From Verrucomicrobiota bacterium (GTDB taxonomy: Bacteria; Verrucomicrobiota; Verrucomicrobiae; Chthoniobacterales; UBA10450), in the NCBI GenBank assembly GCA_003219495.1, contig QHOZ01000184.1, forward strand, positions 1-7,246: 7,246 bases of DNA, given 5' to 3'. Below are positions 1-6,625 of this stretch, one piece after another. The notes under the pieces were generated by a model. That model saw nothing but the letters and a program-made list of their open reading frames with translations. It searched no databases and was not told the origin of the DNA. The position numbers were made by a program, and so were the translations under genes. Positions within the stretch are counted from its first letter, which is position 1; the number at the start of each line of letters is the position of its first letter.

Positions 1-2
1 AA

Positions 3-908
3 GCCGAGCTGAAGAAACACGATTGCAATAGCGGCAGAATCGAGATCGTCCATTCCACGCAGGTCGTGAACATGAGCGACAAGGCGTGGTCCGCGGTGCG
101 ACGGAAAAAAGATTCGTCGATCAGTCGCGCAGTGGATGTCGTGAAACGCGGCGACGCCGATGCAGTCGTTAGCGCTGGACATACCGGCGCGGCAGTTGCG
201 GCGAGCATGATCAAATTGCGCACCTTGCCCGGAATCGATCGACCGGGCATCGCAGCAATTCTTCCCACCGAAACAAACGTTTTCGTTTTGATCGACGCCG
301 GCGCGAACATCGACGCGCGCGCGGAACATCTTCTTCAGTATGCATTCATGGGCTCGGTTTATTCGCGCCACGTGCTGCATTACAAAAATCCGACGGTCGG
401 TTTGATTTCACTGGGCGAAGAAGATGTGAAAGGCAATGAGCTGACGAAGCAAGTGTTCCAGATGCTCAAGCGCAGCTCGCTGAACTTCGTCGGCAACATT
501 GAAGGCCGGCACCTGTTCGAAGACCCGGTCGAGGTCGTGGTCTGCGACGGTTTTGTCGGCAACGTGATTTTGAAAACGTGCGAATCGATCGCGGTCGCGA
601 TTTTCAAATGGCTCAAGCACGAATTGATGAGATCGACTAAGCGAAAGATCGGCGCGTACCTCGCGAAAAACGCGTTTCTCGAAATTAAAGACAAAACGAA
701 TTACGAGGAGTACGGCGGCAGTCCGTTGCTCGGCGTGAACGGGATTTGCATCATCGCCCACGGCGCGAGCACGCCGTTGGCGGTCAAAAACGCGATCCGG
801 GTCGCGGCCGAGTCGATTGAACAACAGGTCAACCCGCATATCGTCGAGGAAATCCGCCGTTATCATGAAACGACAGCCTCGCTCGAACCCGCGGCCGCAC
901 TCGGCTAA
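3..908 (+). CDS. plsX: Phosphate acyltransferase PlsX (5' truncated by window edge)
   Basis: PlsX makes acyl-phosphate from acyl-ACP and orthophosphate, the donor that PlsY uses to acylate glycerol-3-phosphate in phospholipid synthesis; it is a peripheral membrane enzyme. The open frame enters from the left edge, with its first whole codon at base 3, and runs 301 residues to TAA at 906-908. Family proteins are about 330-350 residues, so roughly the first 40, including the usual N-terminal DAMGGD-type motif, lie outside the window. A GTG at 66 is internal, because recognisable PlsX sequence (RIEIVHSTQVV) precedes it. Visible family blocks are SAGHTGA (codons 171-191), the DAGAN block, VVVCDGFVGNVILKTCES, and YGGSPLLGVNG near the C-terminus. 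The first block usually reads SAGNTGA, so a His replaces the Asn. The gene overlaps fabH by 44 bp; plsX-fabH is a common pair. The identification is very secure. Confidence 0.96.
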   Translation, partial: AELKKHDCNSGRIEIVHSTQVVNMSDKAWSAVRRKKDSSISRAVDVVKRGDADAVVSAGHTGAAVAASMIKLRTLPGIDRPGIAAILPTETNVFVLIDAGANIDARAEHLLQYAFMGSVYSRHVLHYKNPTVGLISLGEEDVKGNELTKQVFQMLKRSSLNFVGNIEGRHLFEDPVEVVVCDGFVGNVILKTCESIAVAIFKWLKHELMRSTKRKIGAYLAKNAFLEIKDKTNYEEYGGSPLLGVNGICIIAHGASTPLAVKNAIRVAAESIEQQVNPHIVEEIRRYHETTASLEPAAALG

Positions 909-1893
909 GGCCGTCCGCACTGTTTCGATTGTCGGCACCGGGAGTTACGTGCCGGAGAAACGTGTCACCAACGATGACATGTCGAAAATCGTCGACACGT
1001 CCGATGAATGGATCACGACGCGCACCGGCATCAAAGAACGCCGCATCGCCGCCAAAGATGAATTGACGAGCGAGATGGCGACGAAAGCGGCGTTGAAAGC
1101 GCTCGAGCAGGCAAAAGTTAAACCGGAAGACCTCGATCTTATTCTGGTCGCAACTGCGACCCCCGACATGCTCTTTCCGGCGACCGCATGTTTCGTGCAG
1201 AAAAAAATTGGCGCGAAGAAGGCGGCCTGTCTCGACATCTCCGCTGCATGCGCCGGTTTTCTTTTTGGAATCGAGATCGCGCAACAATTCATCACTTCGC
1301 ACACGCACGACACCGTGCTCGTGATCGGCGCCGAAAAATTAACGTCGATCACCAATTGGACCGATCGCAACACCTGCGTGTTGTTCGGCGACGGCGCGGG
1401 CGCGGCAGTTTTGCAGCATCGCGGTCGCGCGCACGGTGTCATCAGCACGCACATCGGAAGCGATGGACAATTCACCGACATTTTGTTCATGCCCGGTGGC
1501 GGATCGCGTTGCCCGATCACGCGCGACAACGTCGACAAGAATCTCGCGACGATTCACATGCTCGGGCGAGACGTTTACAAGCAAGCGGTCACCGCAATGG
1601 TCGGCGCGTCGAAAAAAGTTTTGGCCGATGCCGGCCTGACCGCGGACGACATCGCGTGCGTCATTCCACATCAGGCGAATCTGCGCATCATCGAAGCGAT
1701 CGCCGACCGATTAAAAATCCCGCTCGATCGTTTTCTCGTGAATCTCGACAAATACGGAAACACTTCGGCCGCGGCGGTCGCGATCGCGCTCGACGAAGCG
1801 AATCGCACCGGCCGGATCAAACACGGCGATTATGTTTTGATGGTTGTGTTCGGTGGAGGGCTGACCTGGGCGAGCACCATTATCGAATGGTAG
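865..1893 (+). CDS. fabH: Beta-ketoacyl-ACP synthase III (FabH)
   Basis: FabH condenses acetyl-CoA (or another primer acyl-CoA) with malonyl-ACP to begin type II fatty acid synthesis in the cytoplasm. The protein has 342 residues. The catalytic triad is complete: Cys129 in DISAACAGF, His269 in IPHQAN and Asn299 in NLDKYGNTS. The His-Asn spacing of 30 matches E. coli FabH (C112/H244/N274). The N-terminal block VGTGSYVPEKRVTNDD and the DTSDEWITTRTGI block are typical. ATG 865 was chosen because there is no ATG, GTG or TTG between it and the conserved domain; a TTG at 817 would only lengthen the tail. This start gives about 17 basic residues ahead of the usual N-terminus and a 44-bp overlap with plsX. 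A GAGGA at 846-850 is the only Shine-Dalgarno-like sequence and lies rather far upstream (14 nt). Translational coupling to plsX is likely. Confidence 0.96.
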   Translation: MKRQPRSNPRPHSAKAVRTVSIVGTGSYVPEKRVTNDDMSKIVDTSDEWITTRTGIKERRIAAKDELTSEMATKAALKALEQAKVKPEDLDLILVATATPDMLFPATACFVQKKIGAKKAACLDISAACAGFLFGIEIAQQFITSHTHDTVLVIGAEKLTSITNWTDRNTCVLFGDGAGAAVLQHRGRAHGVISTHIGSDGQFTDILFMPGGGSRCPITRDNVDKNLATIHMLGRDVYKQAVTAMVGASKKVLADAGLTADDIACVIPHQANLRIIEAIADRLKIPLDRFLVNLDKYGNTSAAAVAIALDEANRTGRIKHGDYVLMVVFGGGLTWASTIIEW

Positions 1894-1901
1894 GGAATTG
1901 G

Positions 1902-1976
1902 CGATTTCAAATTGCTGATTGCTGATTTGCAGCGAGCAGAATTGTTTTCAATTTGAAATCTGAAATCTTCAATTTG
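1902..1976 (+). repeat. AT-rich heptamer and inverted-repeat patch between fabH and tatD
   Basis: The 85-bp gap between fabH and tatD is much more AT-rich than its neighbours and is built from short repeated words. ATTGCTG is repeated in tandem at 1911-1924, and GAAATCT in tandem at 1955-1968. TCAATTTG occurs at 1948-1955 and again at 1969-1976, bracketing the second tandem. GATTTCAAATTG (1903-1914) is the exact reverse complement of CAATTTGAAATC (1949-1960), which would give a 12-bp stem with a 34-nt loop. The patch runs up to the tatD ATG, leaving no Shine-Dalgarno there. There is no T-run after the stem, so it is a poor intrinsic terminator. It may be one copy of a dispersed intergenic repeat; that cannot be tested from a single locus. 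Confidence 0.7.
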
Positions 1977-1978
1977 CA

Positions 1979-2842
1979 ATGCTCATAGAAACTCATGCGC
2001 ACTTGGATTATCCGGATTTCGCGCCGGACTTTGACGACGTCCTTCGCCGCGCGGACGAGGCCGGCGTAACGCGCATCATCACGATCGGAACATCAATCGA
2101 GAGCAGCCGGCGCGCGGTCGAGCTTGCCGAGAAATATCCAAACGTGTTCGCGGTGATCGGCGTTCATCCGACGTATGCGCACGAAGCAGAAGAGGACGTT
2201 GTGACGCCGTTGCGCGAGCTCGTGAAAAATCCGCGCGTCGTCGCGCTCGGCGAGATCGGCCTCGATTATCATTACCTTCCAAGCATCGAAGCGAAGAAAC
2301 GAAAAGAAGTTCAGGTTTTCAACGCCCTCCAAAGCGAAACCGAAGTTCAAATTGAAGCAGGAATCGAAGACGGCGCTTACAAGGCGAAGCAGGCCGAGTT
2401 ATTCGAGCAGCTGCTTGATCTTGCGGTGGAGCTAAAACTGAACGTCGTCATTCATCAACGCGATGCGTGGGACGACACGTTGTCGATCTTACGCGAATAC
2501 GGCCGGCAGGTGAGCGGCGTGTTTCATTGTTTCGGCGGTACACTCGAGCAAGCGAACGAAGTCATCGGGCTCGGACATCTCGTTTCGTTCACCGGAATCG
2601 TCACGTTCAAAAATGGAAAGCAAGTGCGTGAAGTCGCCGCAAAAGTTCCGCTCGAAAGTTTCATGGTGGAAACCGATTGCCCATATCTCGCGCCGGTTCC
2701 GTATCGCGGAAAACGTTGTGAGCCGGCTCACACGCGACTCGTCGCGGAAGAGATCGGGCGCGCGCGCGGAATTTCTTTGGAAGAAATCGCTGGCGCAACG
2801 ACTGCAACTGCACAAGAATTCTTTCGATTTGATCGTGGGTAG
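1979..2842 (+). CDS. tatD: TatD-family metal-dependent hydrolase/DNase with internal insertion
   Basis: TatD proteins are cytoplasmic metal-dependent TIM-barrel nucleases (amidohydrolase superfamily) with DNase/3' exonuclease activity linked to DNA repair and quality control. This one has 287 residues, against about 255-265 for the family. Metal ligands are visible in order: His6 and His8 (ETHAHLD), Glu92 (GEIGLDYH), His159 (VVIHQRD), His183 (VFHCFGG) and Asp233 (ETDCPYLAP). GVHP at 61-64 and the PYRGKRCEPAH block at 241-251 are also typical. The extra length lies between GLDYHYLP and LLDLAVEL, around residues 102-140: a charged Lys/Glu-rich segment predicted to be helical. ATG 1979 starts exactly at the family's usual MLIETHAHLD, but no ribosome binding site is seen because repeats fill the gap. 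Which TatD subgroup (TatD, YcfH or YjjV) it belongs to is not settled. Confidence 0.93.
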   Translation: MLIETHAHLDYPDFAPDFDDVLRRADEAGVTRIITIGTSIESSRRAVELAEKYPNVFAVIGVHPTYAHEAEEDVVTPLRELVKNPRVVALGEIGLDYHYLPSIEAKKRKEVQVFNALQSETEVQIEAGIEDGAYKAKQAELFEQLLDLAVELKLNVVIHQRDAWDDTLSILREYGRQVSGVFHCFGGTLEQANEVIGLGHLVSFTGIVTFKNGKQVREVAAKVPLESFMVETDCPYLAPVPYRGKRCEPAHTRLVAEEIGRARGISLEEIAGATTATAQEFFRFDRG

Positions 2843-3476
2843 AAAACTTTTCGGAAAGATCGACATCAGTTTCGCGCGGCACATTTTCATTGCCGCGTTC
2901 GCAATTCTTCTCGCTTCATGCGCGGCGCCGCGGGACACCGAGCATCACATCGTCGTGAGCGTTCACGATCAAAAACTCGCTCTCCTCCAAAAAGGAGCGC
3001 TCGTGGCGACTTATCCGATCTCGACCTCGAAGTTTGGACTGAGCGATCGACCGGGCAGTTACGGAACGCCGCTTGGCGAATTGGAAATCGCGAACAAGAT
3101 CGGCGATGGCGCGCCCGCGGGCACGGTTTTTAAAGATCGACATCGCACCGGAGAAATCGTCGGAGTGAATGCACCGGGACGCGATCCAATCGTCACGCGC
3201 ATCATCTGGCTGCGGGGAAAAGAAGCGCGCAATGCGAACGCATTTGGCCGCGACATTTACATTCACGGCACACCGGAAGAACGAAACATCGGCCGGCCGG
3301 CAAGCTATGGGTGCATTCGCATGCGCTCAGTCGACATCATTAATCTCTACAGCCAGGTCGGCCCGGGCGCGGAGGTCTCGATCATTAATCCGTCTCTGGC
3401 CTCGGTAATTCCCGAGTTGGGCGCAAAGGCAACGCAGATGGCGGAGTCCAATCACGCGCTCGGCGTGATTCGTTAG
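2835..3476 (+). CDS. L,D-transpeptidase (YkuD domain), putative lipoprotein
   Basis: YkuD-type L,D-transpeptidases use a cysteine nucleophile to make 3-3 cross-links in peptidoglycan or to attach proteins to it, outside the cytoplasmic membrane. From GTG 2835 the protein has 213 residues. It begins with a basic stretch and a hydrophobic segment ending in the lipobox LASC with Cys29, so it is probably a lipidated periplasmic protein. The YkuD domain follows from about residue 36 ([25 protein letters not shown]). The active-site signature is complete: His144 in YIHGT and SYGCIRM with Cys160 and Arg163. GTG 2835 overlaps the tatD stop by 8 bp and gives a sensible signal peptide; TTG 2829 adds two residues and is a possible alternative. 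Much longer upstream extensions would be tatD read in another frame. The natural substrate cannot be told from the sequence. Confidence 0.88.
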   Translation: MGRKLFGKIDISFARHIFIAAFAILLASCAAPRDTEHHIVVSVHDQKLALLQKGALVATYPISTSKFGLSDRPGSYGTPLGELEIANKIGDGAPAGTVFKDRHRTGEIVGVNAPGRDPIVTRIIWLRGKEARNANAFGRDIYIHGTPEERNIGRPASYGCIRMRSVDIINLYSQVGPGAEVSIINPSLASVIPELGAKATQMAESNHALGVIR

Positions 3477-4486
3477 GGCAATTTTCCCAAATGTTTGCGC
3501 GGCGTTTCGCGCGAAAGCAATTCCATGTCGGCATCGACCATGATGCGGACGAGATCTTTGAAGTGAACTTTCGGTTCCCAGCCGAGAACCTTCTTGGCCT
3601 TCGCCGGATTGCCGATTAACAAATCCACTTCCGCGGGCCGTTCGTAACGCGGATCGTGCTTCACGTATTCTTTCCAATCAAGATCGACATGAGCGAACGC
3701 GGCTTCGGCAAATTCCTGAACGGTGTGTGTTTCGCCGGTCGCGATGACGAAATCGTCGGCTTCATCGTGCTGCACCATTCGCCACATCGCCTCGACATAT
3801 TCCGGCGCGTAGCCCCAGTCGCGTTTGGCTTCGAGATTGCCGAGAAATAATTCGCTTTGCAGGCCTTGCTTAATCGCGGCGACCGCGCGCGTGATTTTGC
3901 GCGTGACGAACGTTTCACCTCGTCGCGGGCTCTCGTGATTGAACAAGATCCCGTTGCTCGCGTGAAGATTGTAACTTTCGCGATAGTTCACCGTTGCCCA
4001 GTACGAAAAAACTTTCGCGACGCCATAAGGACTGCGCGGCCAAAACGGTGTCTTCTCGCTTTGCGGAACCTCCTGCGCTTTGCCGAACATTTCGCTGCTC
4101 GATGCTTGATAAAACTTCGATCGCAATCCCGCTTCGCGGATCGCTTCGAGAATCCGAATCGTGCCCACGCCGGTGACATCGGAAGTGTATTCCGGAATGT
4201 CGAAACTCACACGGACATGGCTCTGCGCGGCGAGATGATAAATTTCGTCCGGCTTCAGTTCGTAAAGCAGCTTCACCAGATTGACGGAGTCGGCCAGATC
4301 GCCGTAGTGCAAAAACATTTTCACGCCGTTGATGTGCGGATCGGCGTAAAGATGATCGATCCGCGCGGTGTTGAACGTGCTCGCGCGGCGAATGATCCCG
4401 TGGACTTCGTAACCCTTCTCGAGCAACAAATCGGCAAGGTAACTTCCATCCTGGCCGGTGATGCCGGTGATGAGCGCTTTTTTCAT
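3473..4486 (-). CDS. gmd: GDP-mannose 4,6-dehydratase
   Basis: Gmd converts GDP-D-mannose to GDP-4-dehydro-6-deoxy-D-mannose, the branch point to GDP-fucose, GDP-rhamnose and related sugars for surface polysaccharides; it is a cytoplasmic NADP-dependent extended SDR. The protein has 337 residues, somewhat shorter than E. coli Gmd (373). The Rossmann motif GITGQDG is at residues 8-14, followed by GIIRRAST. The catalytic set is Ser130 (ASSSEMFG, Thr in E. coli), Glu132, Tyr154 and Lys158 (YGVAK). [16 protein letters not shown] (186-201) and [14 protein letters not shown] (222-235) are hallmarks that separate Gmd from other sugar dehydratases. The gene lies 46 bp downstream of rph. No partner such as GDP-fucose synthase is visible. 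Its TAA overlaps the stop of the convergent transpeptidase. No Shine-Dalgarno is seen before ATG 4486. Confidence 0.96.
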   Translation of the reverse strand: MKKALITGITGQDGSYLADLLLEKGYEVHGIIRRASTFNTARIDHLYADPHINGVKMFLHYGDLADSVNLVKLLYELKPDEIYHLAAQSHVRVSFDIPEYTSDVTGVGTIRILEAIREAGLRSKFYQASSSEMFGKAQEVPQSEKTPFWPRSPYGVAKVFSYWATVNYRESYNLHASNGILFNHESPRRGETFVTRKITRAVAAIKQGLQSELFLGNLEAKRDWGYAPEYVEAMWRMVQHDEADDFVIATGETHTVQEFAEAAFAHVDLDWKEYVKHDPRYERPAEVDLLIGNPAKAKKVLGWEPKVHFKDLVRIMVDADMELLSRETPRKHLGKLP

Positions 4487-4497
4487 GAACAGCGATT

Positions 4498-4514
4498 CGC
4501 TTTAAAGCAAAGCG
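4498..4514 (-). other. Small inverted repeat in the rph-gmd gap
   Basis: The 46-bp gap between rph and gmd contains CGCTTT (4498-4503) and AAAGCG (4509-4514), a 6-bp stem with a 5-nt loop. It overlaps the 10-bp palindrome GCTTTAAAGC (4499-4508), and the 8-bp palindrome GCCCGGGC (4518-4525) lies beside it. No T-run follows on the minus strand, so it is not a convincing terminator. It could be an mRNA-stabilising or processing hairpin within an rph-gmd transcript, or chance. Confidence 0.3.
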
Positions 4515-4532
4515 CGGGCCCGGGCAAATGAT

Positions 4533-5282
4533 TTAACTTTCCGACGGCGAAACCATGATGCGAGCAAGGACTGCGCGCTGCGCCGCGATCAAATCGGAAA
4601 TTCCTTTGCGCGCGAGCAACATCATCGACTCCATCTCCGATTGAGCGAACGTCGCTTCTTCTCCGGAACCTTGGACTTCGACAAAATCGCCGTCTTCAGT
4701 TGCGACGAGATTGAAATCGACGCTCACGTCTTTGTCCTCTTCGTAGTTAAGATCGACAACCGCATTGCCATCGAGAATTCCAGCGCTGACAGCGGCAACG
4801 AGTTTTTTCATCGGCGGCTCATCAACGAGTTTCTCTTTCGCTATCTTTCGACAGGCGAGCGCAACCGCGAGACTCGCACCGGTAATCGCGGCAGTCCGCG
4901 TGCCGCCATCGGCCTGAAGAACGTCGCAATCAATCCACATTGTGCGCGATCCAAGTTTTTCAAGATCAACAACCGCACGGAGCGAGCGACCGATTAATCT
5001 CTGAATTTCAGTGCTGCGGCCGTCGAGTCGGCCTTTGGAAATGTCGCGCGGTTTTCGCGTCGTTGTTGAATACGGCAGCATCGAATATTCGGACGTAAGC
5101 CAACCGCCGGTCACGCTTTGCTCTTTCATCCAGCGGGGAACAACGTCTTGGACGGTCACTCCGCAAATCACGCGCGTGCTCCCCATTGAAACCAAAACCG
5201 AGCCCGTCGCATGTGGCGCAATGTTCAGTTCAAAACTGACCGGACGAATCTGATCCGGCGCGCGGCCGTCGCTGCGTTGCAT
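4533..5282 (-). CDS. rph: Ribonuclease PH
   Basis: RNase PH is a hexameric phosphorolytic 3'-5' exoribonuclease that trims tRNA precursors and other structured RNAs, releasing nucleoside diphosphates. The protein has 249 residues, close to the usual 238-260. The N-terminal RSDGRAPDQIRPV block, the phosphate-binding Arg89 (GRSTEIQRLIGRSLRA), DCDVLQADGGTRTAAITGAS (118-137, with Arg129) and Asp177/Asp183 (VVDLNYEED) match the positions of the E. coli active-site residues R86, R126, D178 and D184 within a few residues. The C-terminal VEVQGSGEEATF block is also diagnostic. The gene sits between an SDR gene (61-bp gap) and gmd (46-bp gap) on the same strand. The common neighbour rdgB is absent. ATG 5282 puts the conserved N-terminus right at the start; no Shine-Dalgarno precedes it. 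Confidence 0.97.
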   Translation of the reverse strand: MQRSDGRAPDQIRPVSFELNIAPHATGSVLVSMGSTRVICGVTVQDVVPRWMKEQSVTGGWLTSEYSMLPYSTTTRKPRDISKGRLDGRSTEIQRLIGRSLRAVVDLEKLGSRTMWIDCDVLQADGGTRTAAITGASLAVALACRKIAKEKLVDEPPMKKLVAAVSAGILDGNAVVDLNYEEDKDVSVDFNLVATEDGDFVEVQGSGEEATFAQSEMESMMLLARKGISDLIAAQRAVLARIMVSPSES

Positions 5283-5309
5283 AGCGTCAGTCTAATGCGG
5301 AGTAAACAT

Positions 5310-5322
5310 CGCGCGAAGCGCG
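5310..5322 (-). other. Short GC hairpin between the SDR gene and rph
   Basis: In the 61-bp gap between the SDR stop and the rph start, CGCGC (5310-5314) and GCGCG (5318-5322) can form a 5-bp GC stem with a 3-nt loop. On the minus strand it is followed by GATGTTTA, which is only weakly T-rich. It could be a poor terminator or a leader hairpin for rph. The rest of the gap shows no recognisable promoter or ribosome binding site. Confidence 0.25.
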
Positions 5323-5343
5323 AATTGCCAGTCCAGTGCGGCT

Positions 5344-6204
5344 TCAACCGTTAACGACCGTTCCGCCGTTCGGATGTAATACCTGTCCAGTCATATAGGA
5401 CGAATCATCCGATGCGAGAAAAACGTAGCTCGGCGCAACTTCCTCGGGTTGACCGGGACGACCGAGCGGAACGTCGGAGCCAAACGTCGCAACTTCATCT
5501 TTTGGAAACGTCGACGGAATCAGCGGCGTCCAAATCGGACCAGGCGCCACCGCGTTCACGCGAATTTTCTTTCCGGCGAGCGCTTGCGACAGCGAGCGCG
5601 TGAAAGCGACGATCGCACCTTTCGTCGATGAGTAATCGAGTAATTCGGGACTCCCTTTGTAGGTCGTGACCGAAGCGGTGTTGATGATTGCCGAGCCCTT
5701 CTTCAAGTATTTCATCGCCGCCTTGGTAAGGAAGAACATCGAGAAGATGTTCGTCCGAAATGTCCGCTCGAGTTGCTTGGCCGAAATTTTCTCGATCGAT
5801 TCCTGCGGATGCTGCTCGGCGGCGTTGTTCACTACGATGTCGATTTTGCCAAACTCGTCGACCGTTTCCTTCACGACTTTCTGACAAAATTTCTCGTCGC
5901 CGATGTCGCCGTCAATGAGCAGACATTTGCTGCCCTGCTGTTCGACCAGTTGCTCGGTTTCCCGCGCGTCGGTGTGCTCCTCTAAATAAGAGACGGTCAC
6001 ATCGGCGCCTTCTTTCGCAAAGGCGATGGCGACTGCGCGCCCGATTCCGCTATCGCCGCCCGTGATGATCGCGACTTTACCCTTCAACTTCCCAGAGCCG
6101 GACTGATTATCGTCCTCGGCTTTGGGCCGCGGCTTCATTTTGTATTCGCGACCCGGTTGTCGATTCTGATGTTGCGGCGGCTGGAGCTTTTTCTCTTTCG
6201 GCAT
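5344..6204 (-). CDS. SDR-family oxidoreductase (YhdF/YghA-like)
   Basis: This is a classical short-chain dehydrogenase/reductase, an NAD(P)-dependent cytoplasmic oxidoreductase, of 286 residues. The cofactor motif TGGDSGIG is at 48-55, NNAA at 126-129, and the catalytic set is Asn152, Ser178 (NTASV), Tyr191 and Lys195 (YSSTK). PGPIWTPLIPS (221-231) and the C-terminal LHPNGGTVVNG are typical. The Pro/Gln-rich N-terminal extension QPPQHQNRQPGREYKMKPRP places it in the YhdF/YghA group, often annotated as general stress protein 39 or glucose dehydrogenase-like; the true substrate is unknown. ATG 6204 was chosen because this extension is the family's normal N-terminus. A longer frame from 6309 adds 35 residues with no family resemblance. 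It is divergent from the 23S gene and leads an SDR-rph-gmd set. No clear Shine-Dalgarno is seen. Confidence 0.92.
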   Translation of the reverse strand: MPKEKKLQPPQHQNRQPGREYKMKPRPKAEDDNQSGSGKLKGKVAIITGGDSGIGRAVAIAFAKEGADVTVSYLEEHTDARETEQLVEQQGSKCLLIDGDIGDEKFCQKVVKETVDEFGKIDIVVNNAAEQHPQESIEKISAKQLERTFRTNIFSMFFLTKAAMKYLKKGSAIINTASVTTYKGSPELLDYSSTKGAIVAFTRSLSQALAGKKIRVNAVAPGPIWTPLIPSTFPKDEVATFGSDVPLGRPGQPEEVAPSYVFLASDDSSYMTGQVLHPNGGTVVNG

Positions 6205-6413
6205 ACATAAAAGTTTCGCTTTTGAGCTGCGTCGCAGCCGTCTGGGCGACTTTTCCCTGCGTAAATGGTTGAGAGCGGGCGGGATATTACAGCCAAATTT
6301 TATCGGCAAAATTTGCCGGCCGGAGATGTTGACGATCCCGAAAAACGGGCTAGTTTGGTGACCCCGCTGGACAGCGGGACTCCTCTAATCGGGAGTTCGT
6401 TCTACGTACATTT
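6205..6413. other. Non-coding region with serial inverted repeats upstream of the SDR gene
   Basis: No convincing protein gene is present. The stretch must hold the promoter of the divergent SDR gene, but no clean -35/-10 pair is visible; a TAATAT on the minus strand near 6284-6289 is a weak -10 candidate. Several inverted repeats follow one another: CAAATTTT/AAAATTTG (6294-6315), the palindrome CCGGCCGG (6316-6323), CCCG/CGGG around five A (6337-6349), CCCGCTG/CAGCGGG (6363-6378), and ACTCC/GGAGT (6379-6396). With the terminator-like hairpin that follows, this could be a short structured plus-strand RNA or a set of operators. I do not recognise it as a known RNA family. Confidence 0.4.
6294..6315. 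promoter_or_regulatory. AT-rich inverted repeat, possible operator
   Basis: CAAATTTT (6294-6301) and AAAATTTG (6308-6315) form a perfect 8-bp inverted repeat with a 6-bp spacer. The right arm is also part of a second palindrome, GGCAAA-A-TTTGCC (6305-6317). It lies about 90-110 bp upstream of the SDR start codon, next to the only weak -10-like sequence for that gene. The dyad with a 6-bp spacer is the kind a dimeric regulator could bind, but an RNA hairpin is equally possible. Confidence 0.3.
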
Positions 6414-6451
6414 GGGACTGCAAATTGGACTCAATTTTGTCCCGGTTTTTT
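6414..6451 (+). terminator. Intrinsic-terminator-like hairpin with T-run
   Basis: GGGAC (6414-6418) pairs with GTCCC (6439-6443), and AAATTG (6422-6427) with CAATTT (6432-6437) around a GACT loop, with a small internal loop between the two stems. Two G and a run of six T (6446-6451) follow at once. This is the layout of a Rho-independent terminator on the plus strand. No plus-strand protein gene sits just upstream, so it would end either a short untranslated RNA from 6205-6413 or stray transcription heading into the 23S gene. Confidence 0.55.
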
Positions 6452-6529
6452 GAATTCCGTTAACGCGGAAAACAGATCGTCCGGGCACGAGGTTGAGTTT
6501 TTTTGTGCTCTAAAGTGTGCGTGAATGCT

Positions 6530-6541
6530 GGTTCTTTGACA
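6530..6541 (+). promoter_or_regulatory. boxA-like rRNA antitermination element
   Basis: GGTTCTTTGACA matches the E. coli boxA core TGCTCTTTAACA at 9 of 12 positions and has the GTTCTTTGACA form common in rRNA leaders and spacers of other phyla. BoxA in nascent RNA binds NusB/S10 and lets polymerase read through the long untranslated rRNA. It sits 130 bp before the 23S 5' end, which supports transcription of this 23S from its own leader. A clean rRNA promoter was not found between the terminator (6451) and this box: TTGAGT at 6493-6498 resembles a -35, but TAAAGT (6511-6516) is too close to be its -10. Confidence 0.6.
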
Positions 6542-6597
6542 TCTACATACAGGGTAGTAAGAAAGTACAACTTTAAGAGCTGAGTCTGAAAATCTGC

Positions 6598-6618
6598 GCT
6601 CCGATTTCGAATCGGAGC
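6598..6618 (+). other. Leader hairpin of the 23S transcript (9-bp stem)
   Basis: GCTCCGATT (6598-6606) and AATCGGAGC (6610-6618) are exact reverse complements around a 3-nt loop. The hairpin lies between boxA and the 23S 5' end, in the place of a precursor leader or spacer structure. No T-run follows, so it is not a terminator. A role in pre-rRNA folding or processing is inferred. Confidence 0.55.
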
Positions 6619-6625
6619 CAGGAGA

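Noticed and set aside
408..1671. Long minus-strand open frames opposite plsX and fabH
   Set aside because: They lie antisense to secure genes, have Arg-rich composition with no family resemblance, and are explained by the codon bias of the real genes.
1188..1925. 245-codon plus-strand frame inside fabH
   Set aside because: It is an out-of-frame shadow of fabH with Arg/His-rich nonsense composition.
1903..1960. The 12-bp inverted repeat as a terminator of fabH
   Set aside because: It has a 34-nt loop, an AT-rich stem and no T-run, so it is a poor terminator.
2613..2834. N-terminal extension of the transpeptidase back to 2613
   Set aside because: This part is tatD read in another frame. A normal lipoprotein signal peptide begins at GTG 2835.
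3857..4531. 224-codon plus-strand frame opposite gmd
   Set aside because: It is the antisense shadow of a complete gmd with intact active-site motifs.
6205..6309. 35-residue N-terminal extension of the SDR
   Set aside because: The extension has no family similarity, while ATG 6204 gives the known N-terminus of the YhdF/YghA group.
6379..6410. tRNA-like segment containing GAGTTCGTTC
   Set aside because: It resembles a T-arm only superficially; no anticodon arm, acceptor pairing or CCA end could be found.
6265..6453. 62-codon plus-strand open frame in the SDR-23S gap
   Set aside because: It has no ribosome binding site, is packed with inverted repeats, and its stop lies in the terminator T-run. 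The protein resembles no family I know. An RNA or regulatory role fits better, though a small protein cannot be excluded.
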